A stretch of 11,846 nucleotides of DNA from Alphaproteobacteria bacterium UBA2966 (GTDB taxonomy: Bacteria; Pseudomonadota; Alphaproteobacteria; UBA2966), in the NCBI GenBank assembly GCA_002348365.1, contig DEBC01000100.1, forward strand, positions 1 to 11,846. Direction: 5' to 3'. A program made the translations under genes and the position numbers. Positions 1 to 7,665 of this stretch are shown piece by piece. Within the stretch, counting starts at the first letter, position 1; every line of letters starts with the position of its first letter. Under the pieces are notes generated by a model that was not told where the DNA came from, searched no databases, and saw nothing but the letters and a program-made list of their open reading frames with translations.

Positions 1-2
1 CC

Positions 3-656
3 ACCACGATGGATATCCTTCGTGGACGCGTCGACTGGCTGGCTGGCGGCGTGTTGGTTGAACCGGCAAGTGAAGACGGCCCGGATGAGCTCACTCGGCT
101 GGTTGAGGCGGGCGCATCGGGGATCCGTATTCAGCGGCATTTGTTCCACCATCGCAACCTCGATGACCCTGTCAGTACGCCGCTCTGGCGGCGGGCATCC
201 GACCTCAACCTCACGATCGACGTCAACGCATCACACCCCGAATACGGCTGTGTGGAGAACCGGGTCCGAGCGTTTCCGGAGACACGGTTTGTCCTGGATC
301 ACTGTGGATACGTGTCGGCGGCGCTGGCGCCCAGCCAAAATACCGTTGAACCGGCGCTTGCCCTTGCTCGCTATCCCAACACCTATGCGAAACTGACATT
401 CCTCCCACTCGCGAGCAAAGAGCCGTTCCCGTTTAACGACGTTCACTGGATGGTGAGGGAGCTGGTCGATGCGTTTGGTCCGGAACGCTGTCTGTTCGGT
501 ACCAACTTTCCACAAGCGCAATACAGCCCGCACGTCAGCTACAAACAGATTGTCGCACTCTTCGCGGAGGCGATCGACCTGAGCCCGTCTGAAAGAGAGT
601 GGATACTTGGTGGCACCGCTCTGGGGTTGTGGCGATGGTCGGACGAGAGGACCTGA
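3..656 (+). CDS. Amidohydrolase-2 family metal-dependent hydrolase, 5' end cut by window edge
   Basis: The reading frame is open to the left edge, so the ATG at 9 is probably internal. The N-terminal HxH metal motif of this TIM-barrel family is missing because the gene begins outside the window. Visible, numbered from that ATG: a GIR strand near residue 38, a VLDHCGY segment with a probable active-site His at 98, and LFGTNFP near 163-168. Many family members (2-pyrone-4,6-dicarboxylate hydrolase, fuconolactonase and relatives) have GSDxP or GTDxP at the last site; here Asp is Asn, a variant I recall from some fuconolactonase-like members. The stop lies 3 bases before the next gene, a related amidohydrolase, so the two are very likely co-transcribed. 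Hydrolysis of a lactone or a cyclic ester/amide is the family expectation; the substrate is unknown. Confidence 0.82.
   Translation, partial: TTMDILRGRVDWLAGGVLVEPASEDGPDELTRLVEAGASGIRIQRHLFHHRNLDDPVSTPLWRRASDLNLTIDVNASHPEYGCVENRVRAFPETRFVLDHCGYVSAALAPSQNTVEPALALARYPNTYAKLTFLPLASKEPFPFNDVHWMVRELVDAFGPERCLFGTNFPQAQYSPHVSYKQIVALFAEAIDLSPSEREWILGGTALGLWRWSDERT
645..650 (+). promoter_or_regulatory. Ribosome binding site of second amidohydrolase
   Basis: GAGAGG lies inside the last codons of the upstream gene, 9 bases before the ATG at 660. It fixes that start and suggests translational coupling of the two genes. Confidence 0.5.
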
Positions 657-659
657 CCT

Positions 660-1469
660 ATGCGTATCATCGACGCCCACGTCCACGTTGGCGACAACTA
701 CCAACCCATGGCCCCATTCGAGGACACCGGGCGCGTCGACCGACTGTTGCAAGAGATGGATGAATGCGAAGTCGAAAAGGCCGTGATGCTGCCCGTCGTA
801 GCAGACTTCTCTCCCGACAACAACGCCGAGTGCGCACGCTGGGCGCGCCAGCATCCCGACCGTCTGGTCAACGTGGCTGACGTCGCCCTGCACCAAGCGA
901 ACGCCGATGAAGACATCGCCCGAGCCCGCGAAGTATACGAAGCCGTCGCCGTGAGCTACTACCCCAGCGGCGGCGACATCAGTTGGATGCTCGACCCCGA
1001 ACGTGAGCCCGTTTGGGAAGCCCTCAAGACCTTCGACCTTCTCTGCAACCTGCACGTCACACCGCCCAACTACTCGACCTTGCTCGAACTCGCACGCCGG
1101 CACACCGACCTTCGCTTCGTCTGCAACCACCTCGCGCTGCCCGGCCGCCACTTTGAACCCTCGGACGCCACCTACGGCGGGTTGATAAACGCCCGCGGCC
1201 TGCCCAACGTCTACATCAAGGCCTCGGCCTTCTACGCCGCCGCCGCAAACCCCTGGGATTTGCGCTGCCCGCGTGCGCTCGGGTATTTCGCGGCCCTGTT
1301 GCGCGACCTCGGCTCCAGCCGTCTGCTCTGGGGTACCGATTGGCCCCCCACCAGTCGCCACCTTACATACCGCCAGGCCCTGGAAATCATCCGAACCGGC
1401 GCTGAACTCGAAGACGACGCGCTGGAACTGGTCCTGGGCGCTAACGCCGCACGCGTCTTCGGCATCTGA
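660..1469 (+). CDS. Amidohydrolase-2 family metal-dependent hydrolase
   Basis: A complete 269-residue protein, a usual length for the amidohydrolase-2 (PF04909-type) TIM barrels. The N-terminal metal motif DAHVHV puts His at 7 and 9. Further probable ligands or catalytic residues are His132 (CNLHV), His157 (CNHL) and Asp227 (LLWGTDWP). The protein carries the full metal-site pattern, unlike its upstream neighbour, which has GTNFP at the last site. The family hydrolyses lactones, amides or decarboxylates small acids in the cytosol; no signal peptide is present. The gene starts 3 bases after the upstream stop, so it forms a two-gene unit with it. The sugar-acid and lactone enzymes nearby make a lactonase-type role plausible, but the substrate is not shown by the sequence. 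Confidence 0.88.
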   Translation: MRIIDAHVHVGDNYQPMAPFEDTGRVDRLLQEMDECEVEKAVMLPVVADFSPDNNAECARWARQHPDRLVNVADVALHQANADEDIARAREVYEAVAVSYYPSGGDISWMLDPEREPVWEALKTFDLLCNLHVTPPNYSTLLELARRHTDLRFVCNHLALPGRHFEPSDATYGGLINARGLPNVYIKASAFYAAAANPWDLRCPRALGYFAALLRDLGSSRLLWGTDWPPTSRHLTYRQALEIIRTGAELEDDALELVLGANAARVFGI

Positions 1470-1506
1470 TACGGTCGATCTACGAAATCCGGGCATCAGG
1501 GGGCGC

Positions 1507-1513
1507 AAGGAGG
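1507..1513 (+). promoter_or_regulatory. Orphan strong Shine-Dalgarno-like AAGGAGG
   Basis: A near-perfect anti-SD complement lies 57 bases before the ATG of the GH140-like gene. No ATG, GTG or TTG follows at normal spacing, and TAG (1523) and TGA (1556) stops block any in-frame upward extension of that gene. Its role is unclear; it may be chance or part of a leader. Confidence 0.25.
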
Positions 1514-1527
1514 AACTCGGCATAGGA

Positions 1528-1553
1528 TACCCGCATTCTTGCCCGGGTAATTT
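1528..1553 (+). terminator. Possible intrinsic terminator or leader hairpin
   Basis: TACCCG (1528-1533) pairs exactly with CGGGTA (1544-1549) across a 10-base loop. The stem is followed at once by ATTTT. It sits between the stop of the second amidohydrolase and the start of the GH140-like gene. The stem is only 6 bp and the T run is short, so a weak or attenuating terminator is the most that can be said. Confidence 0.35.
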
Positions 1554-1570
1554 TCTGAAATGGACTGACG

Positions 1571-2878
1571 ATGCCGCACCCTCACAAATGGGGATTGGGA
1601 GTGTCCCCGGACGGAAGGCGCATCCAGAAAGCGGACGGTTCCGACTGGCTCTGGCTTGGGGATACCGCGTGGGCGCTGTTCATCCGTCTGGACAGGGAAC
1701 AGGTGGATCGATACCTGGAGAAGCGCGCTGACCAGGGCTTCACGGTGATCCAGGCGGTCGCCGTCATGGGATACAGCTTCCCCTGGAACGCCCCGAATGC
1801 CTACGGTAACCGTCCATTCCACGACGATGATTGCGCGAGGCCGAACGAATCCTTCTGGGAACACGCCGACTACATCATCGACAAAGCAGGGCACCTCGGG
1901 CTGCATGTCGCGCTTCTCCCCGCCTGGGGATCCTTCTGGGGGAAGGAGGCAACGCTCGACTACGCCCTGTGGATTGCCGACCGATACAGGAGCCGAAAGA
2001 ACATCATCTGGATGAACGGTGGAGATCGCGCTGTCCGAGACGACGCGGCGTTGTTCAACCGGATCGGCAACGTATTCCACGAAACCTGCCCTCAACACCT
2101 CACGACGTTCCACCCGAGAGGCGGGGATCCGTCTTCAAGGCACTTCCATAGCGAGGAGTGGCTCCATCTCAACACGAACCAGAGCAGCCACGGCAGCCAT
2201 GACATTCGATCCGACGATCAGGTGGATGCCGATTGGGCGTTGGACCCGCCCAAACCGACACTCGACTCAGAGCCGTGCTACGAACGGCACCCGATCAACT
2301 GGAAATCGGACACGGGTCAGTTTCTGCCGCACGACGTTCGCCAACTTGCGTATTGGACGATCTTTGCAGGAGCCGCCGGCGTCACCTACGGTCACGTCTG
2401 TGTCTGGATCTTCAACGACGCGGAGACCTTCACCTATCCCGAGCACCACAACTCTATCAGTCCCAGCTTGAACTGGTGGGATGAGATCGACAGCGACGGC
2501 GCCAACGACATGACGCACCTGATGGATTTGATGATGTCGCGTCCCCACGCGAATCGGAGACCCGCTCAGGAAATCCTCGAAAATGAGCTGGAGGGTTCGG
2601 AACGGCTCCGGGCTACACTCGGGAATGGATATGCCTTCGTTTACACGTCCTCGGGTGCTTCTCCTAGGGTCCGTCTCGACACACTGCCTTGGGAACAGAG
2701 GACCTGCTGGTGGTATAACCCGAGAGACGGACAGGCCACTCGAATTGAGTCCATCCCTGACAGTGGGAGTCATACCTTCGACCCGCCCGGCGGCAGAGGC
2801 CGAGATCACGACTGGGTGTTGGCCATAGACGACGCGAGCCAGGATTTCGGACCGCCTGGCAAGCAGCGCCCGGTTTGA
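1571..2878 (+). CDS. DUF4038 / GH140-like (apiosidase family) putative glycoside hydrolase
   Basis: A 435-residue protein. The N-terminal WLGDTAW segment (28-34), the TIM-barrel layout and the C-terminal beta domain match the DUF4038 plus 'putative collagen-binding' architecture that includes GH140 apiosidases. Candidate catalytic acids are Asp152 in WMNGGD and Glu234 in DSEPCYE, which stand where the GH140 Asp/Glu pair is expected. The C-terminal domain runs from about residue 330 to 420, with motifs such as YAFVYTSSG and WWYNPRDG. GH140 enzymes of gut Bacteroides release apiose from rhamnogalacturonan II; that substrate is not proven here. No signal peptide or lipobox is visible, unlike many secreted members, so it may act on imported oligosaccharides. 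The ATG at 1571 has only a poor SD, but upstream stops leave no earlier start. A PHP hydrolase follows closely. Confidence 0.82.
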   Translation: MPHPHKWGLGVSPDGRRIQKADGSDWLWLGDTAWALFIRLDREQVDRYLEKRADQGFTVIQAVAVMGYSFPWNAPNAYGNRPFHDDDCARPNESFWEHADYIIDKAGHLGLHVALLPAWGSFWGKEATLDYALWIADRYRSRKNIIWMNGGDRAVRDDAALFNRIGNVFHETCPQHLTTFHPRGGDPSSRHFHSEEWLHLNTNQSSHGSHDIRSDDQVDADWALDPPKPTLDSEPCYERHPINWKSDTGQFLPHDVRQLAYWTIFAGAAGVTYGHVCVWIFNDAETFTYPEHHNSISPSLNWWDEIDSDGANDMTHLMDLMMSRPHANRRPAQEILENELEGSERLRATLGNGYAFVYTSSGASPRVRLDTLPWEQRTCWWYNPRDGQATRIESIPDSGSHTFDPPGGRGRDHDWVLAIDDASQDFGPPGKQRPV

Positions 2879-2910
2879 TTGTCGTCGTGTGCACACATTC
2901 ATCCCAAAAA

Positions 2911-2917
2911 AGAGGGA
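2911..2917 (+). promoter_or_regulatory. Ribosome binding site deciding the PHP gene start
   Basis: AGAGGGA lies about 10 bases before the GTG at 2928. No comparable site precedes the earlier in-frame GTG at 2889, so 2928 is preferred. Confidence 0.45.
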
Positions 2918-2927
2918 AAACCAACAC

Positions 2928-3716
2928 GTGAGTTCACCATCAACAACGACAGCGCCCCTCGTCTCTCTCCATACCCACACTGATCTGTCGCTCTGTGCCA
3001 AGCCCAACATGACGCTGGACGCGGCGGTGGCCCTCGCAGTAGAGGATGGCTACCACACGTTGGGGTTCACAGACCACATCCACATCGCCGAGGTGACCGA
3101 TCGGCCGGCTCACGCGCAGCAGCTGCGTGAGTATCGATCCCGGCGGGATGAGGCGAACTGGCCCGTTCGCGTGCTGATCGGTGGGGAGTTCGAGGTGCAG
3201 GGAAAAGGGTCGATGGTCGAGTGTGACGAGATTCTCGAAGTCTGCGAGTTTGTCGTGGTCGCGCCCAACCACTACCACCTCCGCTGGGTGGACAGTGTCG
3301 GTGACACGTGCGCCGAAACGGCCGCCCACGAACTCGACTGTTTCGAGACGGCGATCAACTGGCCGCATACCGACATCATCGCGCATCCCTATGTCGGCAA
3401 GATTCAGAAGCCCGAGCACGAGCCCAACGCCATGTGGGACGCCACCGACAAGAATCGGATCAGAGACCTGATTGCGTTAGCCAAAGAACGCGACGTGGCG
3501 ATGGAGATTCAGCCCGCCATGTGGTTTCACCCGGATCGGGCCGGTCGCGTGGCAGAGCTCATCGACATGTGGCTCGATGACGGAGGGCTCGTTTCGCTCG
3601 GAAGCGATGCCCACACCCTGTCGACGTTGCGGACCTGGACGGAGCGATACGGTGAGATTGTCGAACGTTTCGACCTCACCACTGAGAAGATGTGGTTGCC
3701 TCCCCTGGACAGATGA
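2928..3716 (+). CDS. PHP-domain metal-dependent phosphoesterase/hydrolase
   Basis: A 262-residue protein if translated from the GTG at 2928; an in-frame GTG at 2889 would add 13 residues but has no SD. PHP (polymerase and histidinol phosphatase) metal motifs appear in order: HTHTDLS (His15, His17), FTDHIH (Asp49, His50), GGEFEV (Glu87), APNHYH (His115), AHPYVG (His153) and LGSDAHT (Asp227, His229). This is a full metal set for a stand-alone PHP enzyme such as histidinol-phosphate phosphatase or a related phosphoesterase. It is cytosolic by sequence. It lies 49 bases after the GH140-like gene and may be co-transcribed with it. With no histidine genes nearby, histidinol phosphatase is only one possibility; a sugar-phosphate or other phosphoester substrate is equally possible. 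Confidence 0.82.
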   Translation: MSSPSTTTAPLVSLHTHTDLSLCAKPNMTLDAAVALAVEDGYHTLGFTDHIHIAEVTDRPAHAQQLREYRSRRDEANWPVRVLIGGEFEVQGKGSMVECDEILEVCEFVVVAPNHYHLRWVDSVGDTCAETAAHELDCFETAINWPHTDIIAHPYVGKIQKPEHEPNAMWDATDKNRIRDLIALAKERDVAMEIQPAMWFHPDRAGRVAELIDMWLDDGGLVSLGSDAHTLSTLRTWTERYGEIVERFDLTTEKMWLPPLDR

Positions 3717-3837
3717 GCTCCATCGCATTCTCCAACTGTGATGCGAGCGAGGTCGCGATAGATAATCCCCGCATGGGCTGCAAACCGAGCGATCCGTCTT
3801 TCCCAGCGTCATATCACGTTTGGCGTAAGTAACCGGC
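3717..3837 (+). other. Intergenic spacer without a recognised gene
   Basis: The stretch between the PHP gene and the lactone oxidase gene shows no coding pattern. A GATAAT at 3761-3766 resembles a -10 element, but no matching -35 element is visible at 16-18 bases upstream. A promoter for the oxidase could lie here. Confidence 0.3.
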
Positions 3838-3845
3838 AAGGAGAG
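3838..3845 (+). promoter_or_regulatory. Ribosome binding site of lactone oxidase
   Basis: AAGGAGAG stands 4 bases before the GTG at 3850 and supports that GTG as the start. Confidence 0.6.
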
Positions 3846-3849
3846 TTAA

Positions 3850-5064
3850 GTGGCGTGGCAGAACTGGTCAGGCAGCGTAACGGCAGAACCGCAACAGATC
3901 GTTTCACCATCGAGCGAATCTGAACTGTCTGAGATCGTTCGGCGCGCGGTTAAGGATGAACAAACGATCCGCGTTGTCGGCACCGGTCATTCCTTCGTTC
4001 CCCTTTGCGCGACCGACGGCCTGCTGCTGTCGCTGGACAACTTACAGGGCGTCGTGGCCCTGGACGAATCCCGTGGTGTCGGCACAATTTGGGCCGGGAG
4101 CAAGCTCCATCAGCTTGGGGAGCCATTGTTGGAAGCTGGCCTGGCCCTCGAGAACATGGGCGATATCGATCGGCAAAGTCTGGCCGGAGCCATTGGGACG
4201 GGTACGCACGGAACCGGCCCCACACTCGGAAACATGTCGACACAGGTCGTTGGCCTCCACATCATCACCGCCACCGGCGACATCATAGAAATCAGCACAA
4301 CCAACGACCCTGAGCGCATTCACGCTGCCCGGGTCTCTTTGGGCGCACTCGGGATCGTGAGTCGGGTGACGTTGCGACTGCTCCCCGCCTACCGACTGCA
4401 CGAACGTACGTGGGTCGAGCCTTTTGATAAATGCTTCGCCAGACGCGATGAGCTGATTGCGGCCACCCGCCACTTTGAGTTCTTCTGGAGTCCCCGGGAT
4501 GATGCGTGCGCCTGCAAAGCACTGCACCCGACTGAAAAGGAATCACACGAGCTGGAAGGGAAGCGTGAAGCTGTCCCGGGCCGCTTGGAACGATACGTGC
4601 AGGAAGCGCGGATAGACTTCAGCCATCGCATTTTTCCGTCGGAGCGGAATCGCTTATTCAACGAGATGGAATTCGCCATTCCAGAAGCGGCCGGCCCGGC
4701 GTGCATGCAAGACATCCGCCGCCTGATGCTCGAACGATTTCCCGACGTGACGTGGCCCGTTGAGTATCGCACGTTGGGCGGTGATGAAACCTGGCTGAGC
4801 CCGGCCTACCAGAGGGACGCTGTCACGATCTCGATTCATCAGGCGGCAGACCTTCCCTATAACGAATTTTTCGCGGCGGCGGAGGAAGTTTTCAGAGCAT
4901 ACGAGGGCCGTCCTCATTGGGGCAAATTGCACGCACAATCTCCGGCAGAACTAGCAGCGCTTTACCCTAGGTGGGAGGCGTTCCAAAAAGTTTGTCAGGC
5001 ACTGGATCCCCAAGGGTGTTTTCTGAACGACTATTTGCGCGAGATTTTCGCAGTGAACCCTTAA
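3850..5064 (+). CDS. FAD-dependent sugar-1,4-lactone oxidase (D-arabinono/L-gulono-lactone oxidase family)
   Basis: A 404-residue flavoprotein of the VAO/PCMH fold. The N-terminal FAD-binding half has RVVGTGHSFVPL (41-52); His47 of the GHS motif corresponds to the His that binds FAD covalently in gulonolactone and alditol oxidases. LAGAIGTGTHGTG (111-123) is the second flavin-binding loop. The C-terminal ALO-type domain ends with HWGKLH (356-361) and LDPQGCFLNDYL, typical of the family. The length is close to bacterial alditol and lactone oxidases. The reaction expected is oxidation of an aldono-1,4-lactone (or alditol) with oxygen or another acceptor. A GTG start is preceded by a strong SD. 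Neighbours for lactone hydrolysis and sugar-acid dehydration fit sugar-lactone metabolism. Alditol oxidase is the main alternative. Confidence 0.88.
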   Translation: MAWQNWSGSVTAEPQQIVSPSSESELSEIVRRAVKDEQTIRVVGTGHSFVPLCATDGLLLSLDNLQGVVALDESRGVGTIWAGSKLHQLGEPLLEAGLALENMGDIDRQSLAGAIGTGTHGTGPTLGNMSTQVVGLHIITATGDIIEISTTNDPERIHAARVSLGALGIVSRVTLRLLPAYRLHERTWVEPFDKCFARRDELIAATRHFEFFWSPRDDACACKALHPTEKESHELEGKREAVPGRLERYVQEARIDFSHRIFPSERNRLFNEMEFAIPEAAGPACMQDIRRLMLERFPDVTWPVEYRTLGGDETWLSPAYQRDAVTISIHQAADLPYNEFFAAAEEVFRAYEGRPHWGKLHAQSPAELAALYPRWEAFQKVCQALDPQGCFLNDYLREIFAVNP

Positions 5065-5190
5065 CCGTGTGCCTGACTCAGCACCGCTCCTGAGAACCGT
5101 TGTCCATAACGGAAGGTTGAGGTGCATCGCCGCTTGGGTAGGATTCCGGACAACAGATATCCGCAGGGGCAGTCCGCGAGAAACAACCTG

Positions 5191-6393
5191 ATGAAGAAAA
5201 TCGCCGCCATCGTCACCGTCTACCGCCCCCGCTCCCACGCCGACGTCCTGGTCGGCAAGTTCCTCCACGGCTTCCCCACGGACGGCACGCTCCAGACCCC
5301 GCGCGTCGAGCTCGCTTCCCTCTACGTCGACCAGATCCCCGACAACGACATAAGCACCACGATCTCCGAACAGTTCGGGGTTCCCGTCTACCCAAGCATC
5401 GTCGGCGCCCTCACCCTGGGCGGAGACGAACTGGCCGTCGACGGCGTCCTGCTGATCGGTGAACACGGCGACTATGCCTGGAACGAGAAGGAGCAGCACC
5501 TGTTCCCACGGCGCTACCTCATGGAGCAGATTACGGGCGTCATGGCCACATCCGGCCGAGGTGTCCCGGTCTTCAACGACAAGCACCTGTCGTGGAACTG
5601 GAGGGATGCGAAGTGGATGTTCGACCGCGCCGCCGAGCTCAACGCGCCGTTCATGGCTGGCTCCTCGCTCCCGGTGACCTGGCGGGATCCGTTCCTCGAA
5701 CACGGGTGCGATACACCTCTGAAGGAGGCAGTCGCTGTCGGATTCTCGGGTCTCGACATCTACGGCTTCCACACGCTCGAAGTGCTCCAGTGCATGGCCG
5801 AACGGCGCGCCGGAGGTGAAACGGGCATCGCCGCCGTCACCTGTCGTGAAGGGGATGCGGTCTGGGAACTGGGACGACGTGAGGGATCGTGGTGGCGCAC
5901 CCTCGCCGAATCGGCCTGCGCGACCGTCGACGCATCAGGGAAGGAATCGGGATCGATGGAGGACCACTGCGCAAACCCGGCCCTCTTCCTGCTCGAATAC
6001 CGCGACGGATTCCGGGGCGCCATCCTCATGCTCAACGGCTACTTGAGAGAACTCGCCTACGCGTCCCGACTTCAGGACCAGACGGTGGAAGCGACGTGGT
6101 TCAAATGCCAGGGCCACGGCGGCGAAGACGGCGCCTACGCCCACTTCAGCTACCTCGGCCTCAACATCGAAGAGATGTTCCTCTCCGGTGAGCCGCAGTA
6201 TCCCGTAGAACGCACACTCCTGACCTCCGGCGCGCTCGAAGCCGCTCTGACCTCACGATACGAGGGCCACGTCCGGCTCGAAACCCCGTGGCTGGATGTC
6301 AGTTACCGATCCTTCGACCGTCTGGCCTGGCGACCAACCGCTCCGTCACCGATGGGATCCTGTCTCGACCCCTATCCCCCGATCACAGGTTAG
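5191..6393 (+). CDS. Conserved protein of unknown function, 400 aa (Rossmann-like N-terminal half)
   Basis: I do not recognise a named function. The N-terminus (KKIAAIVTVYRPRSHADVL) begins like a nucleotide-binding beta strand and leads to a Rossmann-like alternation up to about residue 160. Distinct motifs are LLIGEHGDY (87-95), VFNDKHLSWNW (127-137), MAGSSLP (155-161) and SGLDIYGFHTLE (186-197). The arrangement recalls the Gfo/Idh/MocA oxidoreductase fold, and I recall similar unannotated proteins in planctomycete-type genomes; both are weak inferences. A typical GxGxxG loop is not seen. No signal peptide. The ATG at 5191 is chosen because the conserved-looking sequence starts there. An in-frame GTG at 5122 has a better SD (GGAAGG, 5111-5116) and would add 23 residues of low-complexity-looking leader. 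The gene converges on the RhmD-like gene. Confidence 0.75.
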   Translation: MKKIAAIVTVYRPRSHADVLVGKFLHGFPTDGTLQTPRVELASLYVDQIPDNDISTTISEQFGVPVYPSIVGALTLGGDELAVDGVLLIGEHGDYAWNEKEQHLFPRRYLMEQITGVMATSGRGVPVFNDKHLSWNWRDAKWMFDRAAELNAPFMAGSSLPVTWRDPFLEHGCDTPLKEAVAVGFSGLDIYGFHTLEVLQCMAERRAGGETGIAAVTCREGDAVWELGRREGSWWRTLAESACATVDASGKESGSMEDHCANPALFLLEYRDGFRGAILMLNGYLRELAYASRLQDQTVEATWFKCQGHGGEDGAYAHFSYLGLNIEEMFLSGEPQYPVERTLLTSGALEAALTSRYEGHVRLETPWLDVSYRSFDRLAWRPTAPSPMGSCLDPYPPITG

Positions 6394-6433
6394 CGACCAC
6401 GGTGCGAGCCAGTGACACCAGGAACAAGGACCA

Positions 6434-6477
6434 CGAATGCTCGCAAGTCCCGGACGTGATCGGTCGTGTAGCATTCG
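6434..6477. repeat. 8-bp inverted repeat between convergent genes
   Basis: CGAATGCT (6434-6441) and AGCATTCG (6470-6477) are perfect inverted copies across a 28-base loop. The right arm ends right at the stop codon of the minus-strand RhmD-like gene, and the left arm lies 40 bases after the end of the plus-strand gene. Position suggests a two-way transcript end, but there is no T tract and the loop is long. Confidence 0.3.
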
Positions 6478-7527
6478 CTAGAGGTAAGCATCATCCGGCA
6501 CAACCCCGAACCCCGGCGCATCTGAAATATTGATCCGTCCTTCAACGGGTTCCGGCATCCCTAGCCACGGATCCTGTCGACCAGCGTTGCGGCCCCCGGT
6601 CACCCACTCTGCAAGGTTGTCGCACGTTGTCGCCGCCACCAGATGCAAACCCCACACCTCGGCTCCTCGGTGCGGAACAACGGGCGTGTTGTACTCCCTG
6701 GCAAGATCGACAATCCGGATGCCGGCGGTGATCCCGCCACACCACGTGATATCCGGCTGCCAGATATCCAGAGCTTCCGACCGTGCGACATCAACATAGC
6801 CACGGTAGCCAAACTCGTGCTCTCCTCCCGCAATATTGATGCCCCCAGTTGCCTGACGTAACGCTGATTGCTCCTCTAGATCGTCAGGCGTCAGCACATC
6901 CTCAAACCAGTAGATATCGAAGTCCGCCAATTCCCGGCTCATGGATTCGGTAAAGGCACGATCCCACGACATATACGCGTCAACCATCAACTGACGATCC
7001 GGACCCATCGCCTGACGAGCCGTCTCGGCCCACTTCAAGAGCTGATCGATGTCGGAACGCTCACCGGTCCATCGATGAGGCGTTTTGGTTCCCGAGAACC
7101 CGAGCTCGGCGTGATACTCCGAATCGCTCCCGGTCCCGTAACAAGGAATATCGGTCTTCAGTTCATCCGAAATCAGCGCAGCGACCGGCTTATTTTCAGC
7201 TTTCCCCAGCAGATCCCACAGCGCCAGATCGACCCCGCTGAGCGCCATCATCGCGATCCCTTTGCGACCATACGGAATCGACTCAAAGTAGAGCCGATCC
7301 CAAATCGCCTCGACATCGTCCGTTGAGTTAACCTCCGCCCCTTCAAGCAACTCGTGAAAGTGCCCGTTTACGATCGGCAACGACGCTTTGCCTCCACCTC
7401 CGTAGCCATACCCGATTAATCCGGAATCAGACTCCACCTGAACGATTATTTGCCACAGATGCGATCGCCACGCCCCGTGGGATTTTCTGTAGTTGGGGTA
7501 CAGCGCTTTTACCGATTTGATTTTCAC
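6478..7527 (-). CDS. Enolase-superfamily acid-sugar dehydratase, L-rhamnonate dehydratase-like
   Basis: A 349-residue mandelate-racemase/muconate-lactonizing-type protein. Metal ligands are Asp183 (MVDAYMSWD), Glu209 (YWFED) and Glu236 (AGGEHEFG). The His that directly follows the last ligand (His237) and the later VVPHRG His (His286) match the pair found in L-rhamnonate dehydratase, and His17 or His23 could be the N-terminal active-site His. GTKTPH near 146-151 and DITWCGGIT (259-267) also match that subfamily. The expected reaction is loss of water from an aldonate such as L-rhamnonate to a 2-keto-3-deoxy acid. Length is a little short for the family. The GTG start has an excellent SD. It is cytosolic. 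No aldolase, dehydrogenase or sugar regulator lies beside it, so the exact acid sugar is open. Confidence 0.85.
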   Translation of the reverse strand: MKIKSVKALYPNYRKSHGAWRSHLWQIIVQVESDSGLIGYGYGGGGKASLPIVNGHFHELLEGAEVNSTDDVEAIWDRLYFESIPYGRKGIAMMALSGVDLALWDLLGKAENKPVAALISDELKTDIPCYGTGSDSEYHAELGFSGTKTPHRWTGERSDIDQLLKWAETARQAMGPDRQLMVDAYMSWDRAFTESMSRELADFDIYWFEDVLTPDDLEEQSALRQATGGINIAGGEHEFGYRGYVDVARSEALDIWQPDITWCGGITAGIRIVDLAREYNTPVVPHRGAEVWGLHLVAATTCDNLAEWVTGGRNAGRQDPWLGMPEPVEGRINISDAPGFGVVPDDAYL

Positions 7528-7535
7528 GTCTGTTT

Positions 7536-7541
7536 CTCCTT
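7536..7541 (-). promoter_or_regulatory. Ribosome binding site of RhmD-like gene
   Basis: On the minus strand AAGGAG precedes the GTG start by 8 bases. It decides the GTG start, since no ATG is better placed. Confidence 0.65.
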
Positions 7542-7665
7542 ACGGAGCGATAAATGTGGACACGATGACTTGAAAACAGCTGAACGCAGGGAGTGCAGCC
7601 GACACATCAACTGCAGGCTATGTAAATTGTCCTGACCAACCGACACCACTTTCTTCCATCGGATT

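Noticed and set aside
231..1523. A 430-aa minus-strand open frame opposite the two amidohydrolases
   Set aside because: Its translation has no family motifs, while the plus strand carries clear metal-site motifs; long antisense frames are common in GC-rich genes.
2267..3010. A 247-aa minus-strand open frame across the GH140-like and PHP genes
   Set aside because: It spans two supported plus-strand genes and shows no recognisable domain.
5122..5190. GTG at 5122 as start of the 400-aa protein
   Set aside because: It has a better SD, but the added 23 residues look unlike a conserved domain; the ATG at 5191 begins exactly at the beta-strand start. It remains possible.
4951..5772. A 273-aa minus-strand open frame across the lactone oxidase end and the 400-aa gene
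   Set aside because: It is Val/Gly/Asp-rich in the manner of an antisense frame and overlaps supported genes.
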